This document shows positions 17,745 to 27,720 of a stretch of DNA of 64,000 bases, piece by piece. Positions within the stretch are counted from its first letter, which is position 1; each line of letters starts with the position of its first letter. Below the pieces are notes generated by a model that was not told where the DNA came from, ran no database searches, and saw only the letters and a list, made by a program, of their open reading frames with translations. This stretch comes from Ferruginibacter yonginensis (GTDB lineage: Bacteria > Bacteroidota > Bacteroidia > Chitinophagales > Chitinophagaceae), in contig NZ_JBHSCZ010000003.1 of the NCBI RefSeq assembly GCF_042651465.1, positions 62,001-126,000 of the forward strand. Direction: 5' to 3'. A program made the position numbers and the translations under genes.

Positions 17745-17974
17745 AAACAGTTTTAATAAACAATGTTTACAACCTTTGAACATTATAGGTTTAAAAAATG
17801 ATCAAGGTTTTATAACAAAAACTTGCTAGTCAATTCCTAAACATTTCAAATAATGTTTGTTATTTCAGTGTAGTTATTTTTTTAATAACAACCCACTTTA
17901 CATAAAATAGTAAACCACACATTGAAAAATTATTTTACAAATTCAATGTTCAGCAATTTCCTTAAAACATGTTT

Positions 17975-19261
17975 ATGAAGAAAATATTTTTTTTTGCTTT
18001 TGCGCTATTCGTGTCAAATTTTATAAATGCACAAATTGGAATTGGAAATAATGATCCAAAAGCAACCTTAGACGTTAATAAATTGTCATATGCCGTAGGT
18101 GAAAAGGCTGGTATTGCCGTTACTCAACAAACAGGGCTTCAAATTGTTTCAATGAATACAAATGGACTTAAAGCAGGTACATTAGTATATGCAACCAGTA
18201 TACATGATTTTATTACTAGCACTGGATTTTGGAATTGGAATGGCACAACTTGGGTAAAAACAAGTGCTACACCAGAAACATTTTATAATGCTGATGGTAC
18301 ATTAACGGGAAATAGAAATGTTACGCAAGCATCATATGATTTAACATTCACAGGTACTGGAAAATTTATTGTTAATGCAAACACATTAATAGGATCAGAA
18401 TCCACAACATCTAACGCAAAATTAAATGTAGTGAATCAAACTGCAACTGGTATTACTGTTGATGTTGATAATTATGGATCAGGTAATGGTTCTGGCTCAA
18501 CACTTAGGGTAAGAGGCGCCCGTGGTTCAATCACAAAGCCTATTGCGCAAGCAGCCGGAGAAATTTTAGGTTCTTTTCGTTTTTCAGGTCATGATGGTAC
18601 TGCGTTCCTTGGTTCTTCAGCAGCAGTTGCTGCTGTAGCAGAAGAATCATTTTCATCAACAGCAAATGGAACAAGTTTAGCCTTTTATACTGTAAAAAAA
18701 GGGGCAACTTCTAATAACGCTGCTAATTTTTCTGAAAAAATGAGGATTGGCTCGGAAGGTAACGTGGGTATAGGAACAAGTACACCGAATGCAACAGCAA
18801 TTTTGGATATTAATTCAACCAATAAAGGAATACTTTTCCCAAGAATCACAACAGCACAAATGATAGCTATTATAGCTCCAGCTACAGGCTTACAAATATA
18901 CAACAGCACTACAAATTCTATATGGGTTTATAACGGTACTAACTGGCTAGAAAATGCCAACAAAACAGACAAAAGTAAGTGGCAATTTGTTGGTTCAAAA
19001 ACTATACTCTCAACTCTTTCAGATGGTGTTACTGCTAGAACTGTGGGTAAAGAGTTTATTATTGCTGATAATGGAAGAATTGGAATAGGCACACCCGAGC
19101 CAAAGACAACCTTAGATGTTGGTGGCACAGCGGCAATGAAAGTTCCTGTTGGTACTTCGGCTGAACGGCCTGTTACACCTGAAGTAGGCATGATTAGGTA
19201 TAATGGCACCCTTCAAAAATATGAAGGTTACAACGGTAGTACTTGGGTAATATTTAATTAA
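17975..19261 (+). CDS. Secreted tail-fibre-like protein with VGIGT and KGILFPR modules
   Basis: 428 aa from ATG 17975 (an in-frame ATG two codons earlier is also possible) with signal peptide MKKIFFFAFALFVSNFINA. Contains IGIGNNDPKATLDV at the N-terminus, EKMRIGSEGNVGIGTSTP near 250-270, a KGILFPRITTAQMIAI ... WVYNGTNWLE module and another GIGTPEPKTTLDV repeat. The end is GMIRYNGTLQKYEGYNGSTWV. These strands are typical of Bacteroidota fibre-like proteins annotated as tail-fibre domain proteins. The middle module is closely related to that in the 13085 gene product. It lies 4 bp before the next gene, so the two are co-expressed. Confidence 0.75.
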   Translation: MKKIFFFAFALFVSNFINAQIGIGNNDPKATLDVNKLSYAVGEKAGIAVTQQTGLQIVSMNTNGLKAGTLVYATSIHDFITSTGFWNWNGTTWVKTSATPETFYNADGTLTGNRNVTQASYDLTFTGTGKFIVNANTLIGSESTTSNAKLNVVNQTATGITVDVDNYGSGNGSGSTLRVRGARGSITKPIAQAAGEILGSFRFSGHDGTAFLGSSAAVAAVAEESFSSTANGTSLAFYTVKKGATSNNAANFSEKMRIGSEGNVGIGTSTPNATAILDINSTNKGILFPRITTAQMIAIIAPATGLQIYNSTTNSIWVYNGTNWLENANKTDKSKWQFVGSKTILSTLSDGVTARTVGKEFIIADNGRIGIGTPEPKTTLDVGGTAAMKVPVGTSAERPVTPEVGMIRYNGTLQKYEGYNGSTWVIFN

Positions 19262-19265
19262 AAGC

Positions 19266-22160
19266 ATGAAATATATATTTTTATTTTTTATTTTCTTCGG
19301 TTTTAGAATTTCCTATAGCCAAAATACTGCTGTTTTAACTGGCGCAACTTATAAAGAACGTGCCGAGGCAATTATTAGTCAAACCTCAATTAGAGTATTT
19401 AATGCAAATACTATTGAAACTAGGGCTGGCTTTGTTTATTGTGCAGCACGTTATTATAAAAATATAGACCTAGCTTATGCTGACAGCCAATTAAACATAC
19501 TTTTAGACAGAGCTATTGCAGGTGACGCTGATACTGGTTTTACAACTTTTCAAGTTATGCAAACCTATCTGCTTTGTAAACCAAAACTCAATAATGCTTT
19601 AAAATTAAAAATTCGTTTGTTTATGCAAAGCATCGATTTTAATTTTGAAAGAGGTTATACCTATAACCTAACACTTATGCCACATGCCGCAGCCTATTTG
19701 GCCTGTGAAGAATGGCCTGATTATGTTGATGCTTCTGGAAGGACCCATGATGAAATTCAACTTTTTTCTAAGCGTATACTTGCCAGAATGCTAGATGAAG
19801 CATTTCTATTAAATAATCAAGAAATTGATGCGCCTATCTATTACATGACTAATTTAGGACCTTTTAGAATGTTATCGGATCATACTAAAGATGATTTTTT
19901 ACAAAGAAAAGCTTTTTCAACCTATCAAGCATGTTTAGCATTAATTAATGCCGGGTACAATAAAGGATTATATATAGCTAACCCTACCCGTTCAAAAAGT
20001 TGGAATAACCTTGGCGATGGACTCAAGAGAGCATCAGGCCTAGGATCATTTGCCTGGGTTTTATTTGGCACAATAAATGAACCATTTTACTACGAGGGAT
20101 TTAATGAAGGTAAAGGACTTGAGGTGATGAATTTTTGGTTATATTACCAAGGGTATACCCAACCCAAGGCAAGTATCATTGAAAGTAGTAAAAACAAAAC
20201 TTATCCTTATTTTAAAAAGGGATTAGGTTTTAAACGGACCTACCAATCGTTGAATTATGGTTTGGCTAACTGGGATACGCCTGCCGGCGATCCTAATGAG
20301 AGTTATAATTGGAAAGAATCAAAACGCACTTATTTAGCTTGGCAATCGGATACCATAGACTGCCATTTCACCATAAGCCAAGAAAATCCACGTAGACCAA
20401 GTGAACCAACAATTCCTAATTGCTTTGGATGTGGCGACAATCCTTATCAACGGGTAATGCAATATAAGGGTACAGCAATTGGTATATGGAATGTGCCTTT
20501 AGATTACACTTTTTATAAGTTATACAATGCTTTTCCGAAAAACGCTTTTAAAGGTATATTGCAAAAAAATGGTTGGATTGTTTGCCATACCGGTAGCATG
20601 ATGTTTGCCATAAAAACTATTGAACCATACACATGGGACACTACTTCACATGCAATACACAATCTTCAATGGGTAGACAATCGGAAGGGTGGCTGGATAT
20701 TAGAAACTACTGAACTTTCATCAGCTTGGAGTGGTGATTTTGCCTCACAAATGAACCAATATGTTAATGCCTTACAAGCAAATACAAATATTATTACCAT
20801 AAATTATTCCTCAAGTAACCCCAGGTTAAAATACAAATCACTACAAGGGGATATTTTAGATATCACTTATTTTGATCCAAATGTTACCTACACCAATCAA
20901 TTTATAATAAATGGAGTTACGGATTCAATTACAAGCCAAATAACAGATGATATTTGTGCTTACCAAGATTATAACAGTAACCAACTTCAGATAAAATCTA
21001 ATGGAGTAGTGGTAGAAACATTAATAAAAGACCAACCTTCTCAAAATTCAATTGTGTTGCAACCTGCAGGTAATGCTTTAAACCTTTCAACTGCAATTGC
21101 TTCTCCTACCTATCACTGGATTGTACCTGAGGGTAGTATTTTTTTGAATAATACAAATCCTTTTGTTGCAAAACCTAAAATTCAATTGCCATTTAATATT
21201 GATGTTAACTATTATGAAATAAAAGTTTATGTTGATGATGGAAGAGTAAGCAAACGCCTTTATAGCAACAACAGTGTGATGGCTGAAAATGGATTTATTC
21301 GATTTAATTCAACCAATTATGAGTTTGAAGGATATAGTAATAATCAGTGGGTGAGTTTAGAAAAAAATACGTTTGTATTAGACAAATTAACAACTGAACC
21401 TATCGCATCATTTTCATTAAGAAAACTTCGTTCAAATTACATTGGACCAGCTATAAAAGTTAGGCGTAGTACAGATAATGCAATAATGGATATTAATTTC
21501 ACAGCAAATGGTTTTCTTGATGAAGTTGCATTATTAAACTTTGTAGGATCAAGTAATGGTTATATACAAACCTGGTACAATCAAAGCTCAAGTAATAATT
21601 TAGTAATGAACACTTTAACAATGCAACCAGCTATTGTAATAAATGGTGTTATTATAAAGAAAAATGGTAAACCAGGAATTTTTGTAAATGGGACATCAAG
21701 ATTAGACGGTACTGCATTATCCCCACCAGTACTTATAGATGATTGTTATTTGAATGTGGTGAAGGAACACACAGGAGCTACAGTAGGTGGTGTATTAGAT
21801 CTTGGTAGTGCTCCAGGATTTAGGTTCTCAGTAAATGTAAGATCTGAATTAGTTTGGCTTAATTCAGAAAACTTTAAAATTCACAATCCTACTATTGCAA
21901 ATTCAGGGTTTGCTATAAATGGATTTCGATCATCTAGTTCTGAAAATAAGTTACAAATTTATGTGAACGGATATTTAGCGGCTAGTAAAACCAAAGCAAT
22001 AGATACAAGAACATCGAATCGATTTAGCGTATTTGCAGATGCTAATGGGATATTAGATTATGGAACAACTTCTGAAATAATGGTATTTAAAACTGCTTTA
22101 ACAAATGTAGAGAGACTTATTTTAGAGCGAAATCAAGCTAAATACTATAACGTTGAATAG
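19266..22160 (+). CDS. Secreted toroid-type enzyme-like protein with C-terminal GH54-like (arabinofuranosidase) domain
   Basis: 964 aa with signal peptide MKYIFLFFIFFGFRISYS. Residues about 25-330 are an alpha-helical toroid-like region; about 340-560 are beta-rich (YQRVMQYKGTAIGIWNVP, GWIVCHTGSMMFAI), paralleling the 15279 gene product. A FIRFNSTNYEFEGYSNNQWV strand near 680 matches the end of the preceding protein. Residues about 704-964 follow the GH54/LamG-like pattern: FSLRKLRSNYIGPAIKVRRS, NGYIQTWYNQSSSNN, QPAIVINGVI. In Bacteroidota this domain often serves in binding rather than catalysis. A role in surface glycan handling is inferred. Confidence 0.6.
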   Translation: MKYIFLFFIFFGFRISYSQNTAVLTGATYKERAEAIISQTSIRVFNANTIETRAGFVYCAARYYKNIDLAYADSQLNILLDRAIAGDADTGFTTFQVMQTYLLCKPKLNNALKLKIRLFMQSIDFNFERGYTYNLTLMPHAAAYLACEEWPDYVDASGRTHDEIQLFSKRILARMLDEAFLLNNQEIDAPIYYMTNLGPFRMLSDHTKDDFLQRKAFSTYQACLALINAGYNKGLYIANPTRSKSWNNLGDGLKRASGLGSFAWVLFGTINEPFYYEGFNEGKGLEVMNFWLYYQGYTQPKASIIESSKNKTYPYFKKGLGFKRTYQSLNYGLANWDTPAGDPNESYNWKESKRTYLAWQSDTIDCHFTISQENPRRPSEPTIPNCFGCGDNPYQRVMQYKGTAIGIWNVPLDYTFYKLYNAFPKNAFKGILQKNGWIVCHTGSMMFAIKTIEPYTWDTTSHAIHNLQWVDNRKGGWILETTELSSAWSGDFASQMNQYVNALQANTNIITINYSSSNPRLKYKSLQGDILDITYFDPNVTYTNQFIINGVTDSITSQITDDICAYQDYNSNQLQIKSNGVVVETLIKDQPSQNSIVLQPAGNALNLSTAIASPTYHWIVPEGSIFLNNTNPFVAKPKIQLPFNIDVNYYEIKVYVDDGRVSKRLYSNNSVMAENGFIRFNSTNYEFEGYSNNQWVSLEKNTFVLDKLTTEPIASFSLRKLRSNYIGPAIKVRRSTDNAIMDINFTANGFLDEVALLNFVGSSNGYIQTWYNQSSSNNLVMNTLTMQPAIVINGVIIKKNGKPGIFVNGTSRLDGTALSPPVLIDDCYLNVVKEHTGATVGGVLDLGSAPGFRFSVNVRSELVWLNSENFKIHNPTIANSGFAINGFRSSSSENKLQIYVNGYLAASKTKAIDTRTSNRFSVFADANGILDYGTTSEIMVFKTALTNVERLILERNQAKYYNVE

Positions 22161-22819
22161 CTCAATATCAACATTTTTATTTGCTGTTTAAAGGAAAATA
22201 ATACGAAACTAATTTCTTCATAATTCGCAATATAGTGTAAGCAATAAAATATAGATATAATGATACATTAGTAATAGCTTTCCAACTATTAACAATCAAA
22301 AAAATGATTTTAATTTATAACGATAGGTAATACATGTAAATAAGTACAAGTAAACATTTAAAAATACTGATTCCAATAAGCAGTTAAGTATAAATGCAGT
22401 TAAATGAATTAATATTTAAGATTCAATTGTGCAACATGTTTACATACATTGGCGAATCAAATTTATCTTATAATAGCCAGCTACATTGCTATATCATAAT
22501 AAAGTTTGGTTTTTATAAATCACTATTACAAAAACAATCGAAGTACAAATATGCGTTTATCTATTATAAAAGCATATATTCATAAAGGCATGCCTTTCAC
22601 TATAAAATTATTCAGAAAAAAAAGCTTTTTAATTAAAAATTTTTAACCTTAACGGACAAAAAAAGAATACCAATGTAATATGTAAAAATAGATTCGTTCA
22701 ATTTTATTTATAAAGAAAAAGTATTTCATGTGTTGTAACTATTTATTCATTCAGGTTAATTATACTTTTTGCATTTACTACAATAAACTTTAACTCATTT
22801 TAGTAAAGAAAACTTTATT
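22161..22819. other. 660-bp AT-rich intergenic region
   Basis: No supported gene; a 63-codon frame at 22394 has the composition of random AT-rich DNA. It separates the enzyme-like genes from the sensor kinase and presumably holds the kinase promoter, but no TAnnTTTG is close to its start. Confidence 0.5.
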
Positions 22820-25800
22820 ATGAAAACTTTTCGAAAAATAATTAGTTGTAAAACATTTTGTTTAGATAAACATTATAAGTTTATTTTTTATTTTTTTTGT
22901 TTTTTGTTTTTCCCTTTTTTGGGAACAGCTCAAGTTGGTGATAGGTTCCGCAATTTTTATGATTATAAAGAGTTTCAAATTCCTGGATGTAAAGATATAA
23001 TTGAAACACCCGATGGGTTAACATTAATTTGGGGTAATTCAGGAATTTACGAATTTAATGGTAAAACTTTTAGAAGATTACGCTTGTTGAATGATAATCT
23101 TACTTTTCCAATTAATAGTGCTTTACTTACTACCACAAAAAAATTGTTGGTTGTAAGTACTGAAAATCAGCTTTACAAATTAACAGGAGATACGTTGAGT
23201 TATCTCTCTAAAATAAAGAATCAGCCTAAAAATTTTAGAGTCCATGAATTATATGAAATGGATAGCGCTTCTTATTTACTTGGAACATCTAAAGGGTTAT
23301 ATTTTTATAAAACTGGTGAGCAATTAAAAATTTTACCTCACGATTCAGTTTTAAATCATCTTTTTGAATTAAACATTTATGATATTATTTCATGTAAAGA
23401 GCATTATTTTCTGTGTACAAATGAAGGCATATTTGAAACAGATTTAAAAAAGTTTTTGAAAAAATGGCCTATAACAATTAAGACCAGTAATTTAATAAAC
23501 AGGTTTAGTAAAGGCACTAATGGAAAAAGCGGATTTTGGTTAAGCCTAGATAAAATTTATTTTTTTAATGGAATAAATTTTGAGATTGTCGATAAATTAT
23601 CAACAGCAACATCCATTTTTTCAAGAGTATTTTATAATAGTAAAAATGAAGCTTACGTAGCTAGTGGTAATCATATTTATGCTTTACAAAACAATAAAAT
23701 AATTGACTCCATAAATGTTAATTATAACAACCTTAGTATAAAAGAATTTTATTTAGATTCTTATGATCATTTTTGGGTGCAATATGCTGATGAAACGACA
23801 TTCAGGCGATATACTATGCAACCTTTTCGGTTAAAAAAATTCGAAAGACTTAATAATTTATATATAGGCACCTATACAGATAAAACAGGCCACATATACT
23901 ATGTAGAAGCAGTTACAGGAAATATTATTTCAATTGATCCTGTAACGAGAGTAAAAAAAATTTTTTTTAAAAATAACAAATTTCCAAAGGAACAATTGTT
24001 TGGATTAACTGGAAGGGAAGATGGTCGTTTTATAGTTTTTATAAGGAGGGAGGGTAAAACCATTGGGGCTGGCTGGATTAGTAATAATAAAATCACACCC
24101 ATTCCGACGAGTGATACTAGTATTCGTTTAGTAAATGTATCTGAGCCACCGGGTAAACAGACGTATTTTACAACCATGAGTCATGGTACTTGTTATTTAA
24201 ATAATAAAGGTATTATTACACCATTGTCTAATAAATCTTTTTCTCCTCACAATTGTATTTCTATAGATAAGTGGGGAGGAGTGTGGTCTTCTGGGTTGAA
24301 AGGAGTTACTTATGAATTTCAGAACAAAGTGATTCAACTTGAAACATTGATACCACAATTAGACTTAACAATAACACAATTAATAATTTGGGATAAATAC
24401 ATCTATTTAGCAACTGATCAAGGGGAACTATTTATTTTATATACCCCAAAACTCGGTGTAGCAGAAATGGTACATCACTATAAACATGAAGATGGCTTAC
24501 CTGAAGGAGAAGTTTATTTAATGAAAATTGATAATGAAGGTAATCTACTGATGTGGTGTGGGTTAAATTCTTTTGTTTATATATATCACCCATGGTTACC
24601 AGCTGAGTCTAATATTTTTCCCATTTCAAACGATGTAATACAGAGTTTAAAGCTAACAGATTCAGAAGTGATGGAATTATATTCAGACGGTAGAGGCATG
24701 ATTATTTTTGACAGTTTAAAGCTTGAATTTGATAAAGATGATTTAAAAAAATGGGCGTTAAAAAAACCTTCAATACTTTTAAGAAAAGTGCAACTCTATA
24801 ATCAAGATATTGACTGGATGAGCCGAGGTTATGAAAATAAACACTCATTTCTTCCTGATGCAGTTTTGTTAAAATATGATGAGAATTTTATCACTTTTAA
24901 TTTTGAAGGTATACAACCTGATGGTATGAGTGTACGTTATAGGTATTGGCTTAAAGGAATTGATAAAGACTGGCTACCATCAACAGAACAAAATTCTGTA
25001 TCCTACAACAACCTAAGCCCTGGAGATTATATTTTTTATTGTGCCGCCTCATCAAATGGATCAGGTTGGTGTACACCTGCTTCATTTAGTTTTACCATTT
25101 TACAACCATGGTATAAAACTTGGTGGGCAACACTCATATGGTTATTATTGAGTGGTTTAGTGTTATCATTACTAATAGCTTATATTCTTCAACGACAAAA
25201 AATATATATAACTAACCGAGTACGGGAAAGCCGTGAAGAGTTATTACGCATTATTGCACATGATTTAAGGAGCCCTATTAACAGTTATCAAAAAATTGCA
25301 GAGTCAATTACTTTTTTGTACAAGCAAGGTGATTACAAAGCAATTGAAGAAATAGGGCTTGAAATTACAGCTACTGGTAAAAGGCTCTCTTTTTTATTGA
25401 CTAATTTATTGCAATGGGGTATTGTACTACAGGCAAAGGGAATGAAACCTGATTATAAAAAATTTGATGTGCGTTTTCTGTTTAATGAGGTTACAGCGAC
25501 GTATTCAGATTTTATCACTCAATCTAATTTGAAATTAAATTTAACTAACGATGTAATTAGTGATATAAAATCTGATAAGGATATGCTTGGATTAATAATA
25601 CGTAACCTTTTAGATAATAGCATAAAAAATGCTGATCAAAACACTACTATTGATATTGTAATAAAAAGCGATAATGATGACCTGATTATAGAATTTAAAA
25701 ATTTTGCAAAAAAACTTGATCTAATAAAACTAAAATTCTTGTCAGATAAACTATCACAAAAAGAAAAATGGGAGCCTGGAAGAGATGGTATGGGCTTAGG

Positions 25801-25912
25801 TTTATATATGGTTAATCGTTATCTTAAAATAATAAATGGAGAGCTACAGTTAAGTTATGAAGAAAATTTTGTTGTATTCACAACAAAAATCCGTAACGCT
25901 ATCACAATTTAA
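22820..25912 (+). CDS. Two-component propeller sensor histidine kinase
   Basis: 1030 aa. An N-terminal membrane/signal segment (about 21-38) is followed by a periplasmic beta-propeller sensor (about 45-640) and a Y_Y_Y domain (about 690-760, RYRYWLKGIDKDWLP). A TM at about 770-795 leads to a cytoplasmic kinase core. The HisKA H-box is IIAHDLRSPI with His814, the N-box NLLDNS starts at 929, and the G-box GRDGMGLGL starts at 987. The usual G1 motif DxGxG between N- and G-boxes is not visible (EFKNFAKKLDL stands there), so ATP binding may be unusual. The receiver/AraC part of hybrid systems is absent; the LytTR regulator 294 bp downstream is the likely partner. Confidence 0.88.
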   Translation: MKTFRKIISCKTFCLDKHYKFIFYFFCFLFFPFLGTAQVGDRFRNFYDYKEFQIPGCKDIIETPDGLTLIWGNSGIYEFNGKTFRRLRLLNDNLTFPINSALLTTTKKLLVVSTENQLYKLTGDTLSYLSKIKNQPKNFRVHELYEMDSASYLLGTSKGLYFYKTGEQLKILPHDSVLNHLFELNIYDIISCKEHYFLCTNEGIFETDLKKFLKKWPITIKTSNLINRFSKGTNGKSGFWLSLDKIYFFNGINFEIVDKLSTATSIFSRVFYNSKNEAYVASGNHIYALQNNKIIDSINVNYNNLSIKEFYLDSYDHFWVQYADETTFRRYTMQPFRLKKFERLNNLYIGTYTDKTGHIYYVEAVTGNIISIDPVTRVKKIFFKNNKFPKEQLFGLTGREDGRFIVFIRREGKTIGAGWISNNKITPIPTSDTSIRLVNVSEPPGKQTYFTTMSHGTCYLNNKGIITPLSNKSFSPHNCISIDKWGGVWSSGLKGVTYEFQNKVIQLETLIPQLDLTITQLIIWDKYIYLATDQGELFILYTPKLGVAEMVHHYKHEDGLPEGEVYLMKIDNEGNLLMWCGLNSFVYIYHPWLPAESNIFPISNDVIQSLKLTDSEVMELYSDGRGMIIFDSLKLEFDKDDLKKWALKKPSILLRKVQLYNQDIDWMSRGYENKHSFLPDAVLLKYDENFITFNFEGIQPDGMSVRYRYWLKGIDKDWLPSTEQNSVSYNNLSPGDYIFYCAASSNGSGWCTPASFSFTILQPWYKTWWATLIWLLLSGLVLSLLIAYILQRQKIYITNRVRESREELLRIIAHDLRSPINSYQKIAESITFLYKQGDYKAIEEIGLEITATGKRLSFLLTNLLQWGIVLQAKGMKPDYKKFDVRFLFNEVTATYSDFITQSNLKLNLTNDVISDIKSDKDMLGLIIRNLLDNSIKNADQNTTIDIVIKSDNDDLIIEFKNFAKKLDLIKLKFLSDKLSQKEKWEPGRDGMGLGLYMVNRYLKIINGELQLSYEENFVVFTTKIRNAITI

Positions 25913-26206
25913 ATTAGAAAACTCAATAAAAATAATATTAGTAATTTATATGTTACGAGTTATGATGCTATAAAATTTATTATTATTTATGAATTTGTTT
26001 TGATAAAATGCATATTCATTATATAAAATTAATATTTACAAATTTGGCATATTATTTTTTTTTGTAAATAGTAAAATCAAGAAATGAATAACTAACTTGA
26101 ACACAAATTGCATTTAGTAAATTATATGTGATGATTACGCATAAAATTGGTCTTTTGCAAATTCATAGTGCAAATCGTCTTGGTTTTAAAACTTTAATTG
26201 TTGAAT

Positions 26207-26914
26207 ATGATCCGTGTAATGTATGTAGAAGATTCAAAGATTGATCAGACTATTTTTAAGGTTGAAACTGCTAAATTTAGTGAAATAGAACTACTAGGTG
26301 TTTTTAACAATGCAGAAATTGCTTTAGATTACTGTGCAATGAATTTGCCTGATATTGCTTTTGTGGATGTTGAAATGAAGGGTAAAGATGGTATTTGGTT
26401 TGCACAGCAAATTAAAAATATGGGTATTACAATTGTTTTTTTAAGTAGCCATTCAGAATTTGCTATTAATGCCTTTGATGTTGAAGCGTTGCATTTTATT
26501 ACAAAGCCACTTGATACTTTGGCCATCAGAGAAGTAGTAAATAGATTTAAAAAAAGGAAAGAAGAGGCTCCGTTATTACATGAAATTCCTAAGCGAATTT
26601 TTGTAAATACACAAAAGCAAGTTAACGTAATTCAAATGGAAGATATTGTTTATGTTGAGGCAGACGGGTCATACACAAAATTTTTTCTTCTTAATAAAAA
26701 AGTCATTATTAGTGGTAAAAATTTAAAAACTTATACAGGTACTCTTCTTGCTAATCCTGATTTTGTAAAAATACACCGTACATATATTATCAATCAAGCC
26801 AATTTGGTTAGTATCAATAAAAAATATTTAGATGCAAGTTTTGTATTTAAAAATGATATGACCATCAATATGGCAACATTTAAGAAAGACGACTGGATGG
26901 ATAAATACATTTAA
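26207..26914 (+). CDS. LytTR-type response regulator
   Basis: 235 aa. The receiver domain (1-120) has acidic pocket E8-D9, phosphorylatable D54 (IAFVDVEM) and the conserved K100-P101 (FITKPLD). The LytTR DNA-binding domain covers about 130-235 (EDIVYVEADGSYTKFFL, FVKIHRTYIINQANL). The start is ATG 26207; the TTG three codons earlier is less likely. It follows the propeller kinase and is the probable cognate regulator, with target genes likely among the surrounding secreted-protein genes (inference from position). Confidence 0.92.
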   Translation: MIRVMYVEDSKIDQTIFKVETAKFSEIELLGVFNNAEIALDYCAMNLPDIAFVDVEMKGKDGIWFAQQIKNMGITIVFLSSHSEFAINAFDVEALHFITKPLDTLAIREVVNRFKKRKEEAPLLHEIPKRIFVNTQKQVNVIQMEDIVYVEADGSYTKFFLLNKKVIISGKNLKTYTGTLLANPDFVKIHRTYIINQANLVSINKKYLDASFVFKNDMTINMATFKKDDWMDKYI

Positions 26915-27720
26915 CATAAATGTTGTTTAGTATTTTTAAATACTGTTTATAAAAGGCTGGATAGCTGGTAGTAATAATGTTTTACCTTCTAAAATGTATG
27001 AATGAAACTGATTTGTAAAATACATGCAGTTTCATAGTAATTGTTGGTATTTATAATACTTAATGTTCATTTAAGTAGGCTAATTTTTTTCAATTATACT
27101 TCCATTATAATCTACCTATTTTAAAGATTTACAAGTTCAAGAACTACCTTAATAATTATAAAGTTTTCAAAAAGCAACACTGCCTTTATCTCCATTAAAG
27201 CATTTCAGAAAATAATAGAGCTCTTTATTTTTGTATTAAGTGCTGATGTTCTAATTATCAATCATTTCAATTTCTAATAAACGAATGATGCTGTACACCA
27301 TATTTCTCCTTTTAATAAAAAATCATTTTTTTAACATTGAATTGTAGTATACTTCATCGCATTTTTAAAAATGTGATACTAAAAAGTTGATCAAGCATTT
27401 TAGTAAGTAGTAAATATTTATTTGTCTAACAACCTTTTCATATCTATTTAAAAACCTTAAATAAAAAGTTTACAAATTAAAATGGCTTTTTAAAAATTGA
27501 GCGTTTTACTTTATTCCTTATAAAACTATATTACATAAAACAAAAAGGTAATATTTAGGAGTTAAGAAAACTGGTTAGTTCTTTTCGTCTACTTAATTAT
27601 TAAAATGCCTTATTCATTTTAATTAAATAATTCATTTCTTTTTACACTTTATAATTTTTAAAATGGGCGGTTACCGAAAAGCCATAAAAGAGTAGGTAAT
27701 AAAACTTAAAAATTTTAAAT
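26915..27720. other. 800-bp AT-rich region without a gene
   Basis: No coding frame is supported on either strand. It probably includes the promoter of the four-repeat protein gene starting at 27721 and possible LytTR binding sites, but no convincing direct repeat pair could be assigned by eye. Confidence 0.5.

Noticed and set aside
22394..22585. 63-codon open frame in the intergenic region before the sensor kinase
   Set aside because: Composition is that of random AT-rich DNA (Ile, Lys, Tyr, Asn), with no motif, no promoter and no neighbour link.
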